A stretch of DNA of 64,000 bases from Candidatus Pseudogracilibacillus intestinigallinarum (GTDB lineage Bacteria; Bacillota; Bacilli; Bacillales; Amphibacillaceae). Both the position numbers and the translations under genes were made by a program. The stretch spans positions 1-64,000 of the forward strand of contig DXHX01000131.1 in the NCBI GenBank assembly GCA_019113205.1, given 5' to 3'. The notes under the pieces were generated by a model. That model saw only the letters and a program-made list of their open reading frames with translations, had not been told where the DNA came from and did no database searches. Below, in pieces: positions 44,893 to 54,361 of this stretch (within the stretch, counting starts at the first letter, position 1; each line of letters starts with the position of its first letter).

Positions 44893-45519
44893 TTATGTCG
44901 GTTCTTCTACAAAGGTTGTGTCTTCTAAACGATATACACGATTGGCAATTTTTTTAACTTCGTGTGGATTATGTGTCACGAATATAACGGGAATTTTCCA
45001 CTGTTCGTGTAAAGTACGCAATTGTGTATAACTCGTCTCTTTCGTTCGTTCATCTAATGCAGAGAATGGTTCATCTAATAAAAGAATTTGTGGCTCCATT
45101 GCATAGGCACGTAATAATGCCGTACGCTGTTTTTCCCCGCCCGAGATTTCACGTGGGTATTTATCTAATAAATGTTCCATATGCAATGCACGAATCCATT
45201 CTTGTGTTCTGTTTTCATTTTGCATACTATATGCTATGTTTTCCCAAACTGTTTTATGCGGAAATAAAGCATAATCCTGAAATACGTAGCCAACTTTTCT
45301 TTGTTGCGTCGGAATAGACGATTTACCATCTTGTGTAAAAATTTGATCTCGAAATTTTATATACCCATTATCTGGAGTCACAATTCCGGCAATCATATTT
45401 AAAAAAGTTGTTTTTCCAGTACCAGATGGACCGATAACAGCAATGATTTCATTGCCAATAGTACATGTAATTTGTAATGTTTTGTGAGGCAATCTTTTCT
45501 CCACGTCAATTGTAAGCAT
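44893..45519 (-). CDS. modC: Molybdate ABC transporter ATPase, short form
   Basis: ATPase of the molybdate importer. Walker A GPSGTGKTT is at 30-38, signature ISGGEKQR near 124-131 and Walker B LLLDEPFSALDERT near 143-156. At 208 residues it stops after the ATPase core and lacks the C-terminal TOBE/MOP domain that binds molybdate in long ModC proteins. It follows modB by 10 bp with an AGGAG site. Ion specificity (molybdate or tungstate) is inferred from the operon. Confidence 0.88.
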   Translation of the reverse strand: MLTIDVEKRLPHKTLQITCTIGNEIIAVIGPSGTGKTTFLNMIAGIVTPDNGYIKFRDQIFTQDGKSSIPTQQRKVGYVFQDYALFPHKTVWENIAYSMQNENRTQEWIRALHMEHLLDKYPREISGGEKQRTALLRAYAMEPQILLLDEPFSALDERTKETSYTQLRTLHEQWKIPVIFVTHNPHEVKKIANRVYRLEDTTFVEEPT

Positions 45520-45529
45520 ACATTTTCTC

Positions 45530-46213
45530 CTATTGTTTATGTTTCATCATATGTTTCCTACTCCACCAGTTCAACCAATAAATCGCAATAAAACCAATAA
45601 TGACAATCGTCGCTACCCAAAACTTCGCAACGTCCATCTCTCCTGACTCGACCGCAAAATAAATAGCAATCGGAATGGTATCCGTTACATTCGGTATGTA
45701 CCCAGCAATCATCAATGTCGCACCAAATTCACCTAACGCTCGTGCAAATGCTAATACAACTCCAGAAAGCAAACCCGGCCACGCTAGTGGAAAGGAAATC
45801 GTCCAAAATACATTCCAACGTGATTTTCCTAATGTATATGCAACATATTCTAAATTACGATCATACTGTTGAAAGGCTGCAACAGCACTTTGATACATAA
45901 GCGGAAAGGAAACGACGATGGCTGCAAGCAACACACCATACCAAGTAAAAACAATTTGTACATCGAACTGTGCAATGAGCCACTTCCCGATAAAGCCATT
46001 TTTTCCAAATAAATATAACAAACCAAACCCAACGACTGTTGGAGGCAATACTAAAGGTAGCATAATGATTGCTTCTAAAACACTTTTTCCGAAGAAGTCC
46101 TTTTTTGCCACTAAATAAGCAATCATCATCCCGATGATAAATACGAAAACCGTCGAGATAAGTGCTGTTTTTAATGATAACCAAAATGGGAATAAATTTA
46201 TTTGTTCCAACAT
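45530..46213 (-). CDS. modB: Molybdate ABC transporter permease
   Basis: Membrane channel of the molybdate importer. 227 residues with five to six helices. The EAA region YVAYTLGKSRWNVFWTISFPLAWPG and the ModB-typical ARALGEFGATLMIAGYIP lie in the C-terminal half (about 120-175). Start just after modA, within the same short operon. Confidence 0.93.
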   Translation of the reverse strand: MLEQINLFPFWLSLKTALISTVFVFIIGMMIAYLVAKKDFFGKSVLEAIIMLPLVLPPTVVGFGLLYLFGKNGFIGKWLIAQFDVQIVFTWYGVLLAAIVVSFPLMYQSAVAAFQQYDRNLEYVAYTLGKSRWNVFWTISFPLAWPGLLSGVVLAFARALGEFGATLMIAGYIPNVTDTIPIAIYFAVESGEMDVAKFWVATIVIIGFIAIYWLNWWSRKHMMKHKQ

Positions 46214-46219
46214 GTCTTT

Positions 46220-46978
46220 TTATATCCCTTCAAATCCGTAAGCTTTTTTTATTTCATTTGCCTCTTTATCTAATAACCATTGTATAAATTGCTCTATCGC
46301 TTCTTTATTTTCTACAGTCGTCGTCATACCGATCGGATAAACAACTTCATCATGCAATGCTCCATCTATTTCTTCGATGATTTCCACATCATCTGATAAT
46401 AGGGCGTCTGTTTTATATACAACCCCAACATCTACATTCCCAGTTTCTACGTACGTTAATGCTTGTCGCACATCATTCGTATAGACAAATTTGTCTTGCA
46501 AGTCATCCCATAATTCGACCCCTTTGAAAAATTGCTGTGCATACGTACCTGCTGGAACAGTTTCCGGATGCCCGATTGCAATTTGCTCAACGGAGTCATC
46601 TTCTAATGTTTGAACATCTTCATATGCAATAGTAGCTTCGTTTCCTTGAATAAGAACTAAGGAGTTATATAAAAAAGGTGTGACTGTTTCTTTTTCAATA
46701 AGCTCTCCCTCTTGTAAATGGGTCATCCATTTTTCATCGGCCGAAATAAAAACATCCGCATGTGCACCTTGCTCAATTTGTTTGGCTAATTTTCCAGAAC
46801 TGCTAAATTGTAATTGTATGTCAACATTGTTCGCTTCCTCGTAAAGCTGTTTCATTTCCTCTAATGGTTCTTTTAAGCTTGCTGCAGCTAATACGGTAAT
46901 AGTTTTTTGCTCGTCCTGTTGACAACTTGTTAAGACAAATATACTAAAAATAACGACTAAACAAATGACTCGCTTCAT
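46220..46978 (-). CDS. modA: Molybdate-binding lipoprotein
   Basis: Receptor of the molybdate importer. 252 residues from the ATG at 46978, where GAGGGG lies seven bases upstream and a lipoprotein signal begins (lipobox LTSC). The longer frame would start inside the mnaA terminator. Family segments: VLAAASLKEPLEEM (anion-binding Ser), FSSSGKLAKQIEQGAHADVFISAD and GNVDVGVVYKTDAL. First gene of modABC, with its own promoter 29 bp upstream. Confidence 0.93.
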   Translation of the reverse strand: MKRVICLVVIFSIFVLTSCQQDEQKTITVLAAASLKEPLEEMKQLYEEANNVDIQLQFSSSGKLAKQIEQGAHADVFISADEKWMTHLQEGELIEKETVTPFLYNSLVLIQGNEATIAYEDVQTLEDDSVEQIAIGHPETVPAGTYAQQFFKGVELWDDLQDKFVYTNDVRQALTYVETGNVDVGVVYKTDALLSDDVEIIEEIDGALHDEVVYPIGMTTTVENKEAIEQFIQWLLDKEANEIKKAYGFEGI

Positions 46979-47006
46979 ATTTACCCCTCTTAACTCTTTT
47001 CTTTTG

Positions 47007-47035
47007 ATTATAACTTTAGAAAATTCCACTGTAAA
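47007..47035 (-). promoter_or_regulatory. Promoter of modABC
   Basis: Minus strand TTTACA (47030-47035) and TATAAT (47007-47012) with a 17-bp spacer. It sits directly after the mnaA terminator. No molybdenum-cofactor riboswitch or ModE-like palindrome was seen. Confidence 0.75.
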
Positions 47036-47040
47036 TAAAA

Positions 47041-47073
47041 ATATGCCCCAGTTTTCAATAAACTGAGACATAT
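47041..47073 (-). terminator. Terminator after mnaA
   Basis: On the minus strand ATATGTCTCAGTTT pairs with AAACTGGGGCATAT (G-U pairs included) around a five-base loop, then TTTTATTT. It is 20 bp past the mnaA stop and separates it from modABC. Confidence 0.83.
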
Positions 47074-47093
47074 GTATGGCAATGATGACCATT

Positions 47094-48212
47094 TTATTTA
47101 GATGTATAATACTCTTTTATAATTTGAACAATTCGTTCAGACGCTTTGCCATCCCCATATGGATTTGCGGCTTTCGCCATTTCCATATAAAGCGTTTTAT
47201 CCGATAATAATTCATTCGCTAGGCGAAATATCGTCTCTTCATCTGTTCCAGCTAACTTTAATGTCCCTGCTTCAATTCCTTCTGGACGTTCTGTCGTGTC
47301 CCTCATAACGAGTACTGGTTTTCCTAGAGACGGGGCTTCTTCTTGTATTCCACCAGAATCCGTTAAAATGAGATGTGCTCGTCCCATAAAATTATGGAAA
47401 TCTAATACAGATAATGGTTCAATGAGTGACACACGATCGTCATCTCCTAACACTTCATCAGCAGTGCGCTGCACAACTGGATTTAAATGAACTGGATATA
47501 TAACATGAATATCATCGTATGTTTCTACAAGACGTTTTATCGCTCGAAACATATGACGTAAATTATCACCTAAATTTTCTCGACGATGCGCTGTTAACAA
47601 TACAATACGTTTATCTGTTAATTGATCTAACAAAGGATGACTGTAATGATCAACAACTGTTGTATCTAATGCATCAATTACAGTGTTCCCGGTAACGAAT
47701 ATGGAATGTTCCTTTTTCCCCTCTTCACGCAAATGATTTGCGGCCTTTTCTGTCGGTGAAAAATGCAAATCAGCTAACACACCAGTTAATTGACGATTCA
47801 TTTCTTCTGGATATGGAGAATATTTGTCCCATGTGCGAAGGCCTGCTTCCACATGACCGATATCTACTTGATGATAAAAAGCTGCAAGTGATGCTGCAAA
47901 AGTTGTGCTCGTATCCCCATGTACTAACACAATATTTGGTTGCACCTCTTTAATGACATCCTCTAAACCGAGTATTGCTCTCGACGTTATCTGGGATAAT
48001 GTTTGGTTCGGTTTCATCATGTTCAAATCATAATCTGGTTGAATATCAAAAATTTCCAGCACTTGATCTAACATTTCACGATGTTGGGCAGTTACACAAA
48101 CAACCGATTCAAACGTTTCGTCATGACGTTCCAATGCTTTAACAAGTGGTGCCATTTTAATTGCTTCTGGTCTCGTACCGAATACAGAAAGTACTTTAAT
48201 TTTCGTTGACAT
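47094..48212 (-). CDS. mnaA: UDP-N-acetylglucosamine 2-epimerase (non-hydrolysing)
   Basis: Interconverts UDP-GlcNAc and UDP-ManNAc for wall teichoic acid and other envelope polymers. 372 residues. Substrate and catalytic regions are intact: VFGTRPEAIKMAPL at the start, VHGDTSTTFA, GHVEAGLRTWDKYSPYPEE and TDSGGIQEEAPSLGKPVLVMR. AAGGGG is best spaced for the second of two adjacent ATGs (48212). It follows upp by 18 bp, the usual Bacillus order, and was read as co-transcribed. Confidence 0.95.
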   Translation of the reverse strand: MSTKIKVLSVFGTRPEAIKMAPLVKALERHDETFESVVCVTAQHREMLDQVLEIFDIQPDYDLNMMKPNQTLSQITSRAILGLEDVIKEVQPNIVLVHGDTSTTFAASLAAFYHQVDIGHVEAGLRTWDKYSPYPEEMNRQLTGVLADLHFSPTEKAANHLREEGKKEHSIFVTGNTVIDALDTTVVDHYSHPLLDQLTDKRIVLLTAHRRENLGDNLRHMFRAIKRLVETYDDIHVIYPVHLNPVVQRTADEVLGDDDRVSLIEPLSVLDFHNFMGRAHLILTDSGGIQEEAPSLGKPVLVMRDTTERPEGIEAGTLKLAGTDEETIFRLANELLSDKTLYMEMAKAANPYGDGKASERIVQIIKEYYTSK

Positions 48213-48230
48213 CATGATCCCCTTTTCCAA

Positions 48231-48860
48231 TTATTTTGTACCAAATAAACGGTCTCCTGCATCTCCTAATCCCGGTACAATATATCCATCTTCGTTTAAC
48301 TTCTCATCCATCGCCCCTAAATATATATCAACGTCTGGATGATTATGTTTAATTAATTCCACCCCTTCAGGTGCTGCAACTAAACACATTAGTTTAATGG
48401 ATTTTGCTCCACGTTTCTTCAATGATTCAATTGCGTCATTTGCTGAGCCACCCGTTGCCAACATTGGGTCTAAAACGATTAAAATACGCTCTGAAATATC
48501 TGACGGTAATTTAATAAAATATTCTTCTGGTTGTAATGTTTCTGGATCACGATATAAACCGACATGTCCAACACGTGCTGCAGGTAGTAAGTTAAGCATT
48601 CCGTCCACCATTCCTAAACCTGCACGTAAAATCGGAATTAACCCAATCTTTTTCCCTGTTAACACTTGTGCTTTACTCGACGTTACCGGTGTTTCAACTT
48701 CAATCTCTTTCATTGGCAAATTACGCGTAATTTCAAAGCCCATTAACATCGATACTTCATCGACTAATTCTCTAAATTGTTTTGTTCCTGTGTTTTTATC
48801 ACGAATATATGTTAATTTATGCTGGATTAATGGATGATCTAAAATATGAACTTGTCCCAT
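48231..48860 (-). CDS. upp: Uracil phosphoribosyltransferase
   Basis: Pyrimidine salvage enzyme making UMP from uracil and PRPP. 209 residues with [17 protein letters not shown] at the start, the PRPP loop [15 protein letters not shown] near 128-142 and the C-terminal uracil site [22 protein letters not shown] six bases before the ATG. The first gene of upp-mnaA, with a promoter just upstream. Confidence 0.97.
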   Translation of the reverse strand: MGQVHILDHPLIQHKLTYIRDKNTGTKQFRELVDEVSMLMGFEITRNLPMKEIEVETPVTSSKAQVLTGKKIGLIPILRAGLGMVDGMLNLLPAARVGHVGLYRDPETLQPEEYFIKLPSDISERILIVLDPMLATGGSANDAIESLKKRGAKSIKLMCLVAAPEGVELIKHNHPDVDIYLGAMDEKLNEDGYIVPGLGDAGDRLFGTK

Positions 48861-48896
48861 TGTTTTCCACCCTTTCCATTGTTGTATATCGTTACT

Positions 48897-48925
48897 ATCT
48901 TACAGTTTTCTACCACGGTTGTCTA
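48897..48925 (-). promoter_or_regulatory. Probable promoter of upp-mnaA
   Basis: Minus strand TAGACA (48920-48925) and TAAGAT (48897-48902) with a 17-bp spacer, about 35 bp before the upp ATG. The 130 bp further upstream to MITE copy 3 are AT-rich with no other feature seen. Confidence 0.5.
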
Positions 48926-49056
48926 CCGATGAAACGCATTTCTTAAACTAATTTATTTTTGTGTAAATTTTGAAAATAGCTTCCTCTTCTCTATTAATGA
49001 AAATGGCAAATGGATTTTTTCACATACTGTCATCAGTTTCTTACATTCACAAAAAA

Positions 49057-49384
49057 GGCTCTTTATTGAGTCGTGTTGGTGATCCTCTTAAAGTTATTTA
49101 CTATTTAATTGTGTTAAGCCAATAAGAATAGCGGGAATATGTCACCTTGGAAGTGTACTCCGCTTTCCGCGTGCGGCTAATAAGCCAAGCTCAAGCTTTG
49201 CCCTCACTTGACTTATCTAGGCCTTTTCACGCAGGAGTCTACGTACTTTTCCCACATTTTATATAGCTGTTTACATGCTCGTTTTCGACAACTTTAATTC
49301 TAAAGGTACATTCACTTGTTTTCTATTTATGTACATAAAAAGGTGCCAGTGGATTTTTCCACTAATACCATATATTGTGGAGCT
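49057..49384 (+). repeat. MITE-like dispersed repeat, copy 3
   Basis: The longest copy. It starts GGCTCTTTATTGAGTCGTG and ends CATATATTGTGGAGCT, with end-inverted-repeat similarity. It contains ATTTAATTGTGTTAAGCCAAT, TACTCCGCTTTCCGCGTGCG, CGCAGGAGTCTACGTA and the end hairpin GGTGCCAGTGGA...TCCACTAATACC. It has no gene. It ends exactly where the glyA terminator begins; runs of six A flank both ends. It separates glyA from upp, which are adjacent in other Bacillus. Confidence 0.8.
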
Positions 49385-49423
49385 AAAAAAGGCTTCCGGT
49401 AAAAATATCTACCGAAAGCCTTC
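49385..49423 (-). terminator. Terminator of glyA
   Basis: AAGGCTTCCGGTA pairs with TACCGAAAGCCTT (one mismatch), followed on the minus strand by T6. It starts 36 bp past the glyA stop. Confidence 0.85.
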
Positions 49424-49458
49424 TTCTATTTTACTGATTTCCCATCAATTTCTATATA

Positions 49459-50694
49459 TTATGCGTATAATGGATGTTTTTTTGTTAACGCCGCAACTGC
49501 TGCACGAGCCTCATTTAACACTGATTCGTCATCAATGTTTTTCAATGTTTTTGCAATAATTTTCCCGACTTGGACCATATCTTCTTCTTTAAATCCACGA
49601 GTCGTTACTGCTGCAGTTCCTACACGTACACCACTTGTAATGAATGCTCCTTCTTGGTCAAAAGGAATCGTATTTTTGTTCGTCGTAATACCGATCGTAT
49701 CTAATGTTTCCTCCGCAACTTTTCCAGTTAAACCTAATTTAGAAACGTCTAATAAAACTAAATGGTTGTCCGTCCCACCTGAAACGATACGAACTCCTTC
49801 TTCCACAAGTGTTTCACCTAATACTTTAGCGTTCGCTCTAATTTGTTTTGCATACTGTTTAAAATCATCTGAAAGAGCTTCTTTAAACGATACTGCTTTT
49901 GCAGCAATAATATGCATTAATGGACCACCTTGAACTCCTGGAAATACTTGTTTATCAATTGCCTTCGCATATTCCTCTTTACATAAAATCATTCCACCAC
50001 GAGGGCCACGTAATGTTTTATGTGTTGTTGTCGTTACAAAATCACAGTAAGGTACTGGATTCGGATGTTCTCCAGCAGCAACTAATCCAGCAATATGTGC
50101 CATATCTACAAATAAATATGCATCTACTGCGTCCGCAATTTCGCGGAACTTTTTAAAGTCGATGGTTCTTGAATATGCACTCGCACCAGCAACAACCATT
50201 TTCGGCTTTACTTCTTTCGCTAACGCTAAAATCGCATCATAATCAAGTTGTTCAGTTTCTTTATCTACTCCATACTCCACAAAGTTAAATAACTTTCCAC
50301 TGAAGTTCACTGGGCTACCGTGTGTTAAATGACCTCCATGGCTTAAATTCATTCCTAAAACCGTATCTCCCGGTTCTAATACACTGAAATAAACTGCCAT
50401 GTTCGCTTGTGCACCAGAGTGGGGCTGAACGTTAACATGTTCTGCACCAAAAAGTTCTTTTGCACGATCGCGCGCTAAATCTTCTGCAACGTCTACATAT
50501 TCACATCCACCGTAATAACGTCTACCTGGATATCCTTCAGCATATTTGTTCGTTAATACAGAACCTGCTGCTTCCATTACTGCTTCAGATACAAAGTTTT
50601 CTGATGCAATTAGCTCAATATTATCTTGTTGACGTTTCTTCTCGTCTTCCATTGCATCAAATAGTTCTCGGTCAAATTCTTTTAAATGGTCCAT
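49459..50694 (-). CDS. glyA: Serine hydroxymethyltransferase
   Basis: PLP enzyme converting serine and THF to glycine and methylene-THF. 411 residues. Motifs: [12 protein letters not shown] near 24-35, the [15 protein letters not shown] loop, and the PLP lysine in [14 protein letters not shown] near 223-236. It follows the ywlG unit by a 160-bp gap that includes ywlG's terminator, so it has its own transcript. Confidence 0.97.
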   Translation of the reverse strand: MDHLKEFDRELFDAMEDEKKRQQDNIELIASENFVSEAVMEAAGSVLTNKYAEGYPGRRYYGGCEYVDVAEDLARDRAKELFGAEHVNVQPHSGAQANMAVYFSVLEPGDTVLGMNLSHGGHLTHGSPVNFSGKLFNFVEYGVDKETEQLDYDAILALAKEVKPKMVVAGASAYSRTIDFKKFREIADAVDAYLFVDMAHIAGLVAAGEHPNPVPYCDFVTTTTHKTLRGPRGGMILCKEEYAKAIDKQVFPGVQGGPLMHIIAAKAVSFKEALSDDFKQYAKQIRANAKVLGETLVEEGVRIVSGGTDNHLVLLDVSKLGLTGKVAEETLDTIGITTNKNTIPFDQEGAFITSGVRVGTAAVTTRGFKEEDMVQVGKIIAKTLKNIDDESVLNEARAAVAALTKKHPLYA

Positions 50695-50802
50695 TTATTT
50701 TTCGTTCCTCCTAGAAATGAAATATATACATATCATAACAAAAAATAATTCATTTTTACATAATAAATGCATAAAACTTCATTTTTTCTATGTTTTATGA
50801 CG

Positions 50803-50848
50803 AAAATCCGAACATTAACGGTTAATACACCGCTTCTGTTCGGATTTT
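50803..50848 (-). terminator. Terminator of the ywlC-ywlG side of the locus
   Basis: AAAATCCGAACA pairs with TGTTCGGATTTT across a 22-nt loop that can form extra pairs (TTAACGGTTAA). TTTT follows on the minus strand. It begins just 5 bp past the ywlG stop. Confidence 0.7.
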
Positions 50849-50853
50849 ATCAT

Positions 50854-51402
50854 CTATATATATACCGCTCTCGTGCCACCAATTAACTTCGGTCGTGTTT
50901 TGGCAATCGTCATATGTGCATTTCCTATAGAAGAAACAGATAAACGAACTGGGACTACGACATGTTTTAAATGCATGCCAATGAATGTGTCCCCTATATC
51001 GATGCCTGCATGTGCTTGAATTGCCTCCACAACAATAGGCTCATCCATATGCTCGTATGCATAAGTAGCCATCGATCCGCCAGCATCTCGAACTGGTTTT
51101 ACACTCACTTCTTCTAATGGATACTTCTCTAATATTTTCCGCTCTACGACTAAGGCACGATTTAAATGTTCACAACATTGAAAAGCTAAAAACACTTGTG
51201 CATTTTGTGCAAATCGTTGTACATGGGTGAAGATTTCTCTTGCTACCTCTTCACTCCCCGCACTTCCGATTGCTTCTCCAATCACTTCGCTCGTTGAACA
51301 GCCGACAACGAAGATTTCACCTGCACGGATTGCTTGCAGTGCGGACCAATCCATCATAGCTGCTTCCATGTCTTCTCGGACATTATTTAATATAGAGTTC
51401 AT
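50854..51402 (-). CDS. ywlG: UPF0340/TIGR01440-family protein YwlG
   Basis: Conserved Bacillales protein of unknown function, 182 residues. It is soluble, with no signal. It contains VVGCSTSEVIGEAIGSAGS near residues 32-50 and IGMHLKHVVVPVRLSVSSIG near 141-160, typical of the family, and a CCEHLNRALV segment in between. AAGGAGG upstream. It sits between rpiB and glyA, exactly as in Bacillus subtilis ywlF-ywlG-glyA. Confidence 0.9.
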   Translation of the reverse strand: MNSILNNVREDMEAAMMDWSALQAIRAGEIFVVGCSTSEVIGEAIGSAGSEEVAREIFTHVQRFAQNAQVFLAFQCCEHLNRALVVERKILEKYPLEEVSVKPVRDAGGSMATYAYEHMDEPIVVEAIQAHAGIDIGDTFIGMHLKHVVVPVRLSVSSIGNAHMTIAKTRPKLIGGTRAVYI

Positions 51403-51424
51403 GAAATGACCTCCTTATATGCAT

Positions 51425-51874
51425 TTAAGCTTCACATTGTTCTTCATATGCTGTAATTTTATTCACTCGATTTAAGTGGCGGCCACCTTCGAATTCTGTC
51501 GTTAACCATGTTTTCACGATTTCGTTTGCTAATCCAGGCCCAATTACTCGCTCCCCCATCGCTAACATATTAGAATCATTATGTTCCCTCGTTGCTTTCG
51601 CTGAAAAAACATCATGAACGAGAGCACAACGAATGCCCTTTACCTTGTTAGCAGAAATGGAAATACCAATACCTGTCCCACAAACTAAAATTCCACGGTC
51701 AAACTCGCCGTTAGCAACTCGTTCTGCTGGCCCAATACCATAATCTGGATAATCAACAGATGCAGTACAATCTGCTCCAACATCTTCATACTCATATCCT
51801 AATTCTTCTAATACGCTTTTCACTTCATTACGTAAAGTCATTCCAGCATGGTCGCCTGATATAATAACTTTCAA
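51425..51874 (-). CDS. rpiB: Ribose-5-phosphate isomerase B
   Basis: Pentose-phosphate isomerase of 149 residues. The phosphate/substrate residues lie in SGDHAGM near 6-12 and CGTGIGISISANK at 65-77 (Cys65 as catalytic base). HDVFSAKATREHNDSNMLAMG near 90-110 follows. The start is TTG with AGGAGG seven bases upstream. It is 23 bp before ywlG. Confidence 0.95.
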   Translation of the reverse strand: MKVIISGDHAGMTLRNEVKSVLEELGYEYEDVGADCTASVDYPDYGIGPAERVANGEFDRGILVCGTGIGISISANKVKGIRCALVHDVFSAKATREHNDSNMLAMGERVIGPGLANEIVKTWLTTEFEGGRHLNRVNKITAYEEQCEA

Positions 51875-51910
51875 AAAGAACTCCTCCTAAAATAAGCTTT
51901 GTTCTTCTTA

Positions 51911-53206
51911 TTATACATTAAATTGGCTAATTTGTTTGTTTAATTCCTCTGATTGAACCGATAATGCTTTTGCTAACTGTTCCACGTCTTGAATCGTTTT
52001 ATCTTGATCTGCTACTGCAGCACTAACCTCTTCTGTCGCAGCGGATGTTTCTTCTGAAATAGCTGCAACTTCTTGTGATTGTTGTACTGTCATTTGAATA
52101 AATTGTAATTGACGATTCACTAAATCTCGGATAGTCGTCACTTCATTTGCCACTTCTGTTACAGATGTAGACATATGTTCAATCGATGTATTCGTTAACG
52201 CTCCTGCCTCCGCTTTTTCCTGTGCATGTACGACATGTTCATTAATCTTTTTCACTACATTTGTCACATCGTTTTGTATCGAGCCAATTAAAGTAGAAAT
52301 TTGTTGCACTGCATTCGCACTTTCATCTGCTAATATACGTATTTCATCTGCGACCACCGCAAAGCCTTTTCCATGCTCTCCTGCCCTTGCCGCTTCAATC
52401 GACGCATTTAAGGCGAGTAAATTTGTTTGCTCTGCAATTTCGCCGACCATCGTAATAATAGATTCAACTTCTAAAGCATTTTCTTTTAAATGTTCCACAT
52501 CTTGTAACGATAAAGCTTGTTCCTCTGCCAGCTGTTGAATACCATAAACTAGTTGATGAACTACTTGTTTACTCTCTGATAACACACTTAACATTTCTGT
52601 CGCTTTATTTGTAGATGTTTCTGCTTTATGTTGTACTTCTTCCGCTAAAAGAGTCGCTTCCTCAATCGCCTCAACGGTTTGTTGAGTTGATTCCGCCGCA
52701 TTAACTGCCCCTGCAGATATTTCATTCGTTGCATCTGTAATCGCTCTTGAATGCTGTGTTGCTGTATCGACCACTTGTTTCATCTCTTCCACAGCACGAT
52801 CTGTGTTTGTAAAGTTACTATGTATATTATGTACCATACCTTGAATGTTTTTAAACATCATATCAACCGCAATACTTAACGCACGAATTTCATCATCTGC
52901 TTCCGGTATATGAATTTCTTGTTTTAAATTTCCCTTTGCTCCCTCTGTTGCTGCAGCCTCTAATTGCTGCAATGGTTTCGTTATAAACCTCGCCGCAACA
53001 AAAGCTAATATACCTGTCCAAATAATCCCTAATAAAAATGTCATCATAATAAAGATTTCTTCTTTCAATTGTACATACGGAGATATGAAATCGTAAATAA
53101 CATAAATAAAAATAGCACTACATGTATACGTAATAAAAGCTAATAGCGTTGTAAATAGTACTAATTTTTTTTGCAAACCAAATCGATATGCCTTTTTCAT
53201 TTGCAT
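51911..53206 (-). CDS. Methyl-accepting chemotaxis protein with almost no outer domain
   Basis: 431 residues. Two membrane helices (about 14-37 and 47-70) are joined by only about ten residues, so the protein has no extracellular ligand domain. A HAMP segment follows (to about 122), then a long coiled-coil signalling domain with the hairpin tip [21 protein letters not shown] (248-268 approx.). It must sense something within the membrane or cytoplasm, or act through partners. No second chemotaxis gene is near. It lies between ywlE and rpiB, which are neighbours in Bacillus subtilis. Confidence 0.92.
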   Translation of the reverse strand: MQMKKAYRFGLQKKLVLFTTLLAFITYTCSAIFIYVIYDFISPYVQLKEEIFIMMTFLLGIIWTGILAFVAARFITKPLQQLEAAATEGAKGNLKQEIHIPEADDEIRALSIAVDMMFKNIQGMVHNIHSNFTNTDRAVEEMKQVVDTATQHSRAITDATNEISAGAVNAAESTQQTVEAIEEATLLAEEVQHKAETSTNKATEMLSVLSESKQVVHQLVYGIQQLAEEQALSLQDVEHLKENALEVESIITMVGEIAEQTNLLALNASIEAARAGEHGKGFAVVADEIRILADESANAVQQISTLIGSIQNDVTNVVKKINEHVVHAQEKAEAGALTNTSIEHMSTSVTEVANEVTTIRDLVNRQLQFIQMTVQQSQEVAAISEETSAATEEVSAAVADQDKTIQDVEQLAKALSVQSEELNKQISQFNV

Positions 53207-53218
53207 GATCCTTCCCTA

Positions 53219-53668
53219 CTAATTAATCTTGCGTACTAGATGATCGATATATGTTTCTAATGTCTCCGCTGTCTCACGATAAATCAATACATCTCCCCCA
53301 AACGGGTCAGGAATATTATATCCACCTTGAAATAACGGAATCTTTTCTGTTGAAACATATTCAATTAATGTAAAAATCTTTTCTTTATACTGTGGAAATA
53401 GACGTAATAACACATGTTTATGATCCTCTGTCATCGTTAAAACAATATCGGCGGAATGCATATGATCCAACCGAATTGCTTCTGAACGGTGCGTAAAAGA
53501 AATACCCTTTTCTTCTAAAACTTGCATCGCGTGTTCATGGGCGGTCTCGTTTTCATTCGCAAATATTCCAACAGACTGTACTTCTATTTGTGGCAGTTTT
53601 TCCTTTAACATCGCTTCTGCCATCGGACTTCTACATGTATTACCTGTACAAACAAATAAAATATTCAT
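53219..53668 (-). CDS. ywlE: Protein-arginine phosphatase (low-MW phosphatase family)
   Basis: 149 residues. The P-loop CTGNTCRS at 7-14 has Cys7 as nucleophile and Thr11, the residue that selects phosphoarginine in YwlE (Ile in tyrosine phosphatases). The general acid lies in DPFGGD near 117-122. It opposes McsB kinase in marking proteins for ClpCP. The mcsAB genes are not in this window. GAGG ribosome site; 12 bp before the chemotaxis gene. Confidence 0.93.
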   Translation of the reverse strand: MNILFVCTGNTCRSPMAEAMLKEKLPQIEVQSVGIFANENETAHEHAMQVLEEKGISFTHRSEAIRLDHMHSADIVLTMTEDHKHVLLRLFPQYKEKIFTLIEYVSTEKIPLFQGGYNIPDPFGGDVLIYRETAETLETYIDHLVRKIN

Positions 53669-53758
53669 CTTTATTCCTCATCTTTCCTTATTCATTAATA
53701 TACCACAATAAAACAAACTTTTGAACTATATTTAAATTTATTTCGTAGGTCTTTAACC

Positions 53759-54301
53759 TCAAAATATAGCCATGAAATGTTTCCATCCTAAATAGATAAA
53801 TAAAATACCACTGAAAACATCTCCAAATATGCCAACCCTCCCCCGTAATAAATGTGCAAAGGTCAAACCGATAAATGACACAACCATCGCTGTTACACCA
53901 AACAAAAATATCATCGACATATGCTTCGTGCCTGCCAAGCCAAACGTAAGACCGACTGGGAAACTATCTATACTTACAAACATACAAACAAAAATCAGTT
54001 TCCAACCAGCGAAAAACGTCTGCTTTTTTTCCTCGAATATAGAAAACAATGTAAACAAACCAATCGTCGTAAAGATGACTGTATTTAAAAAGGCTGCTAA
54101 ATGATGAATAAATGGGAAAAGATATACACCAAATAACAACCCCGCTAAAGGAAAAGCACTATGAAAAATGCCGAGCATGACACTAACAGATACTTTTTGT
54201 TTTATTCTTTTTTCAACTAACCCTAAGGCGATTGCGACAGAAAAGCAATCCATACTTATTGCAAGTGCAACAGGCATCCATGAAATAAGATCATATACCA
54301 A
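53759..54301 (-). CDS. mntP: Manganese efflux pump MntP
   Basis: Small six-helix membrane exporter of 180 residues. The paired helix motifs with buried acids are present: AISMDCFSVAIALG (Asp18) and FVSIDSFPVGLTFG further on, the internal duplication typical of MntP/YebN. The start is TTG with GGGAGG nine bases upstream. No manganese riboswitch (yybP-ykoY) was recognised in the 60 bp before it. Same position as ywlD in Bacillus subtilis. Confidence 0.92.
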   Translation of the reverse strand: MVYDLISWMPVALAISMDCFSVAIALGLVEKRIKQKVSVSVMLGIFHSAFPLAGLLFGVYLFPFIHHLAAFLNTVIFTTIGLFTLFSIFEEKKQTFFAGWKLIFVCMFVSIDSFPVGLTFGLAGTKHMSMIFLFGVTAMVVSFIGLTFAHLLRGRVGIFGDVFSGILFIYLGWKHFMAIF

Positions 54302-54361
54302 ATTGTTAATCCTCCCTAATTTGCTTGTACAATGTATGCAAAATAGGGATAGATTAGAAGT

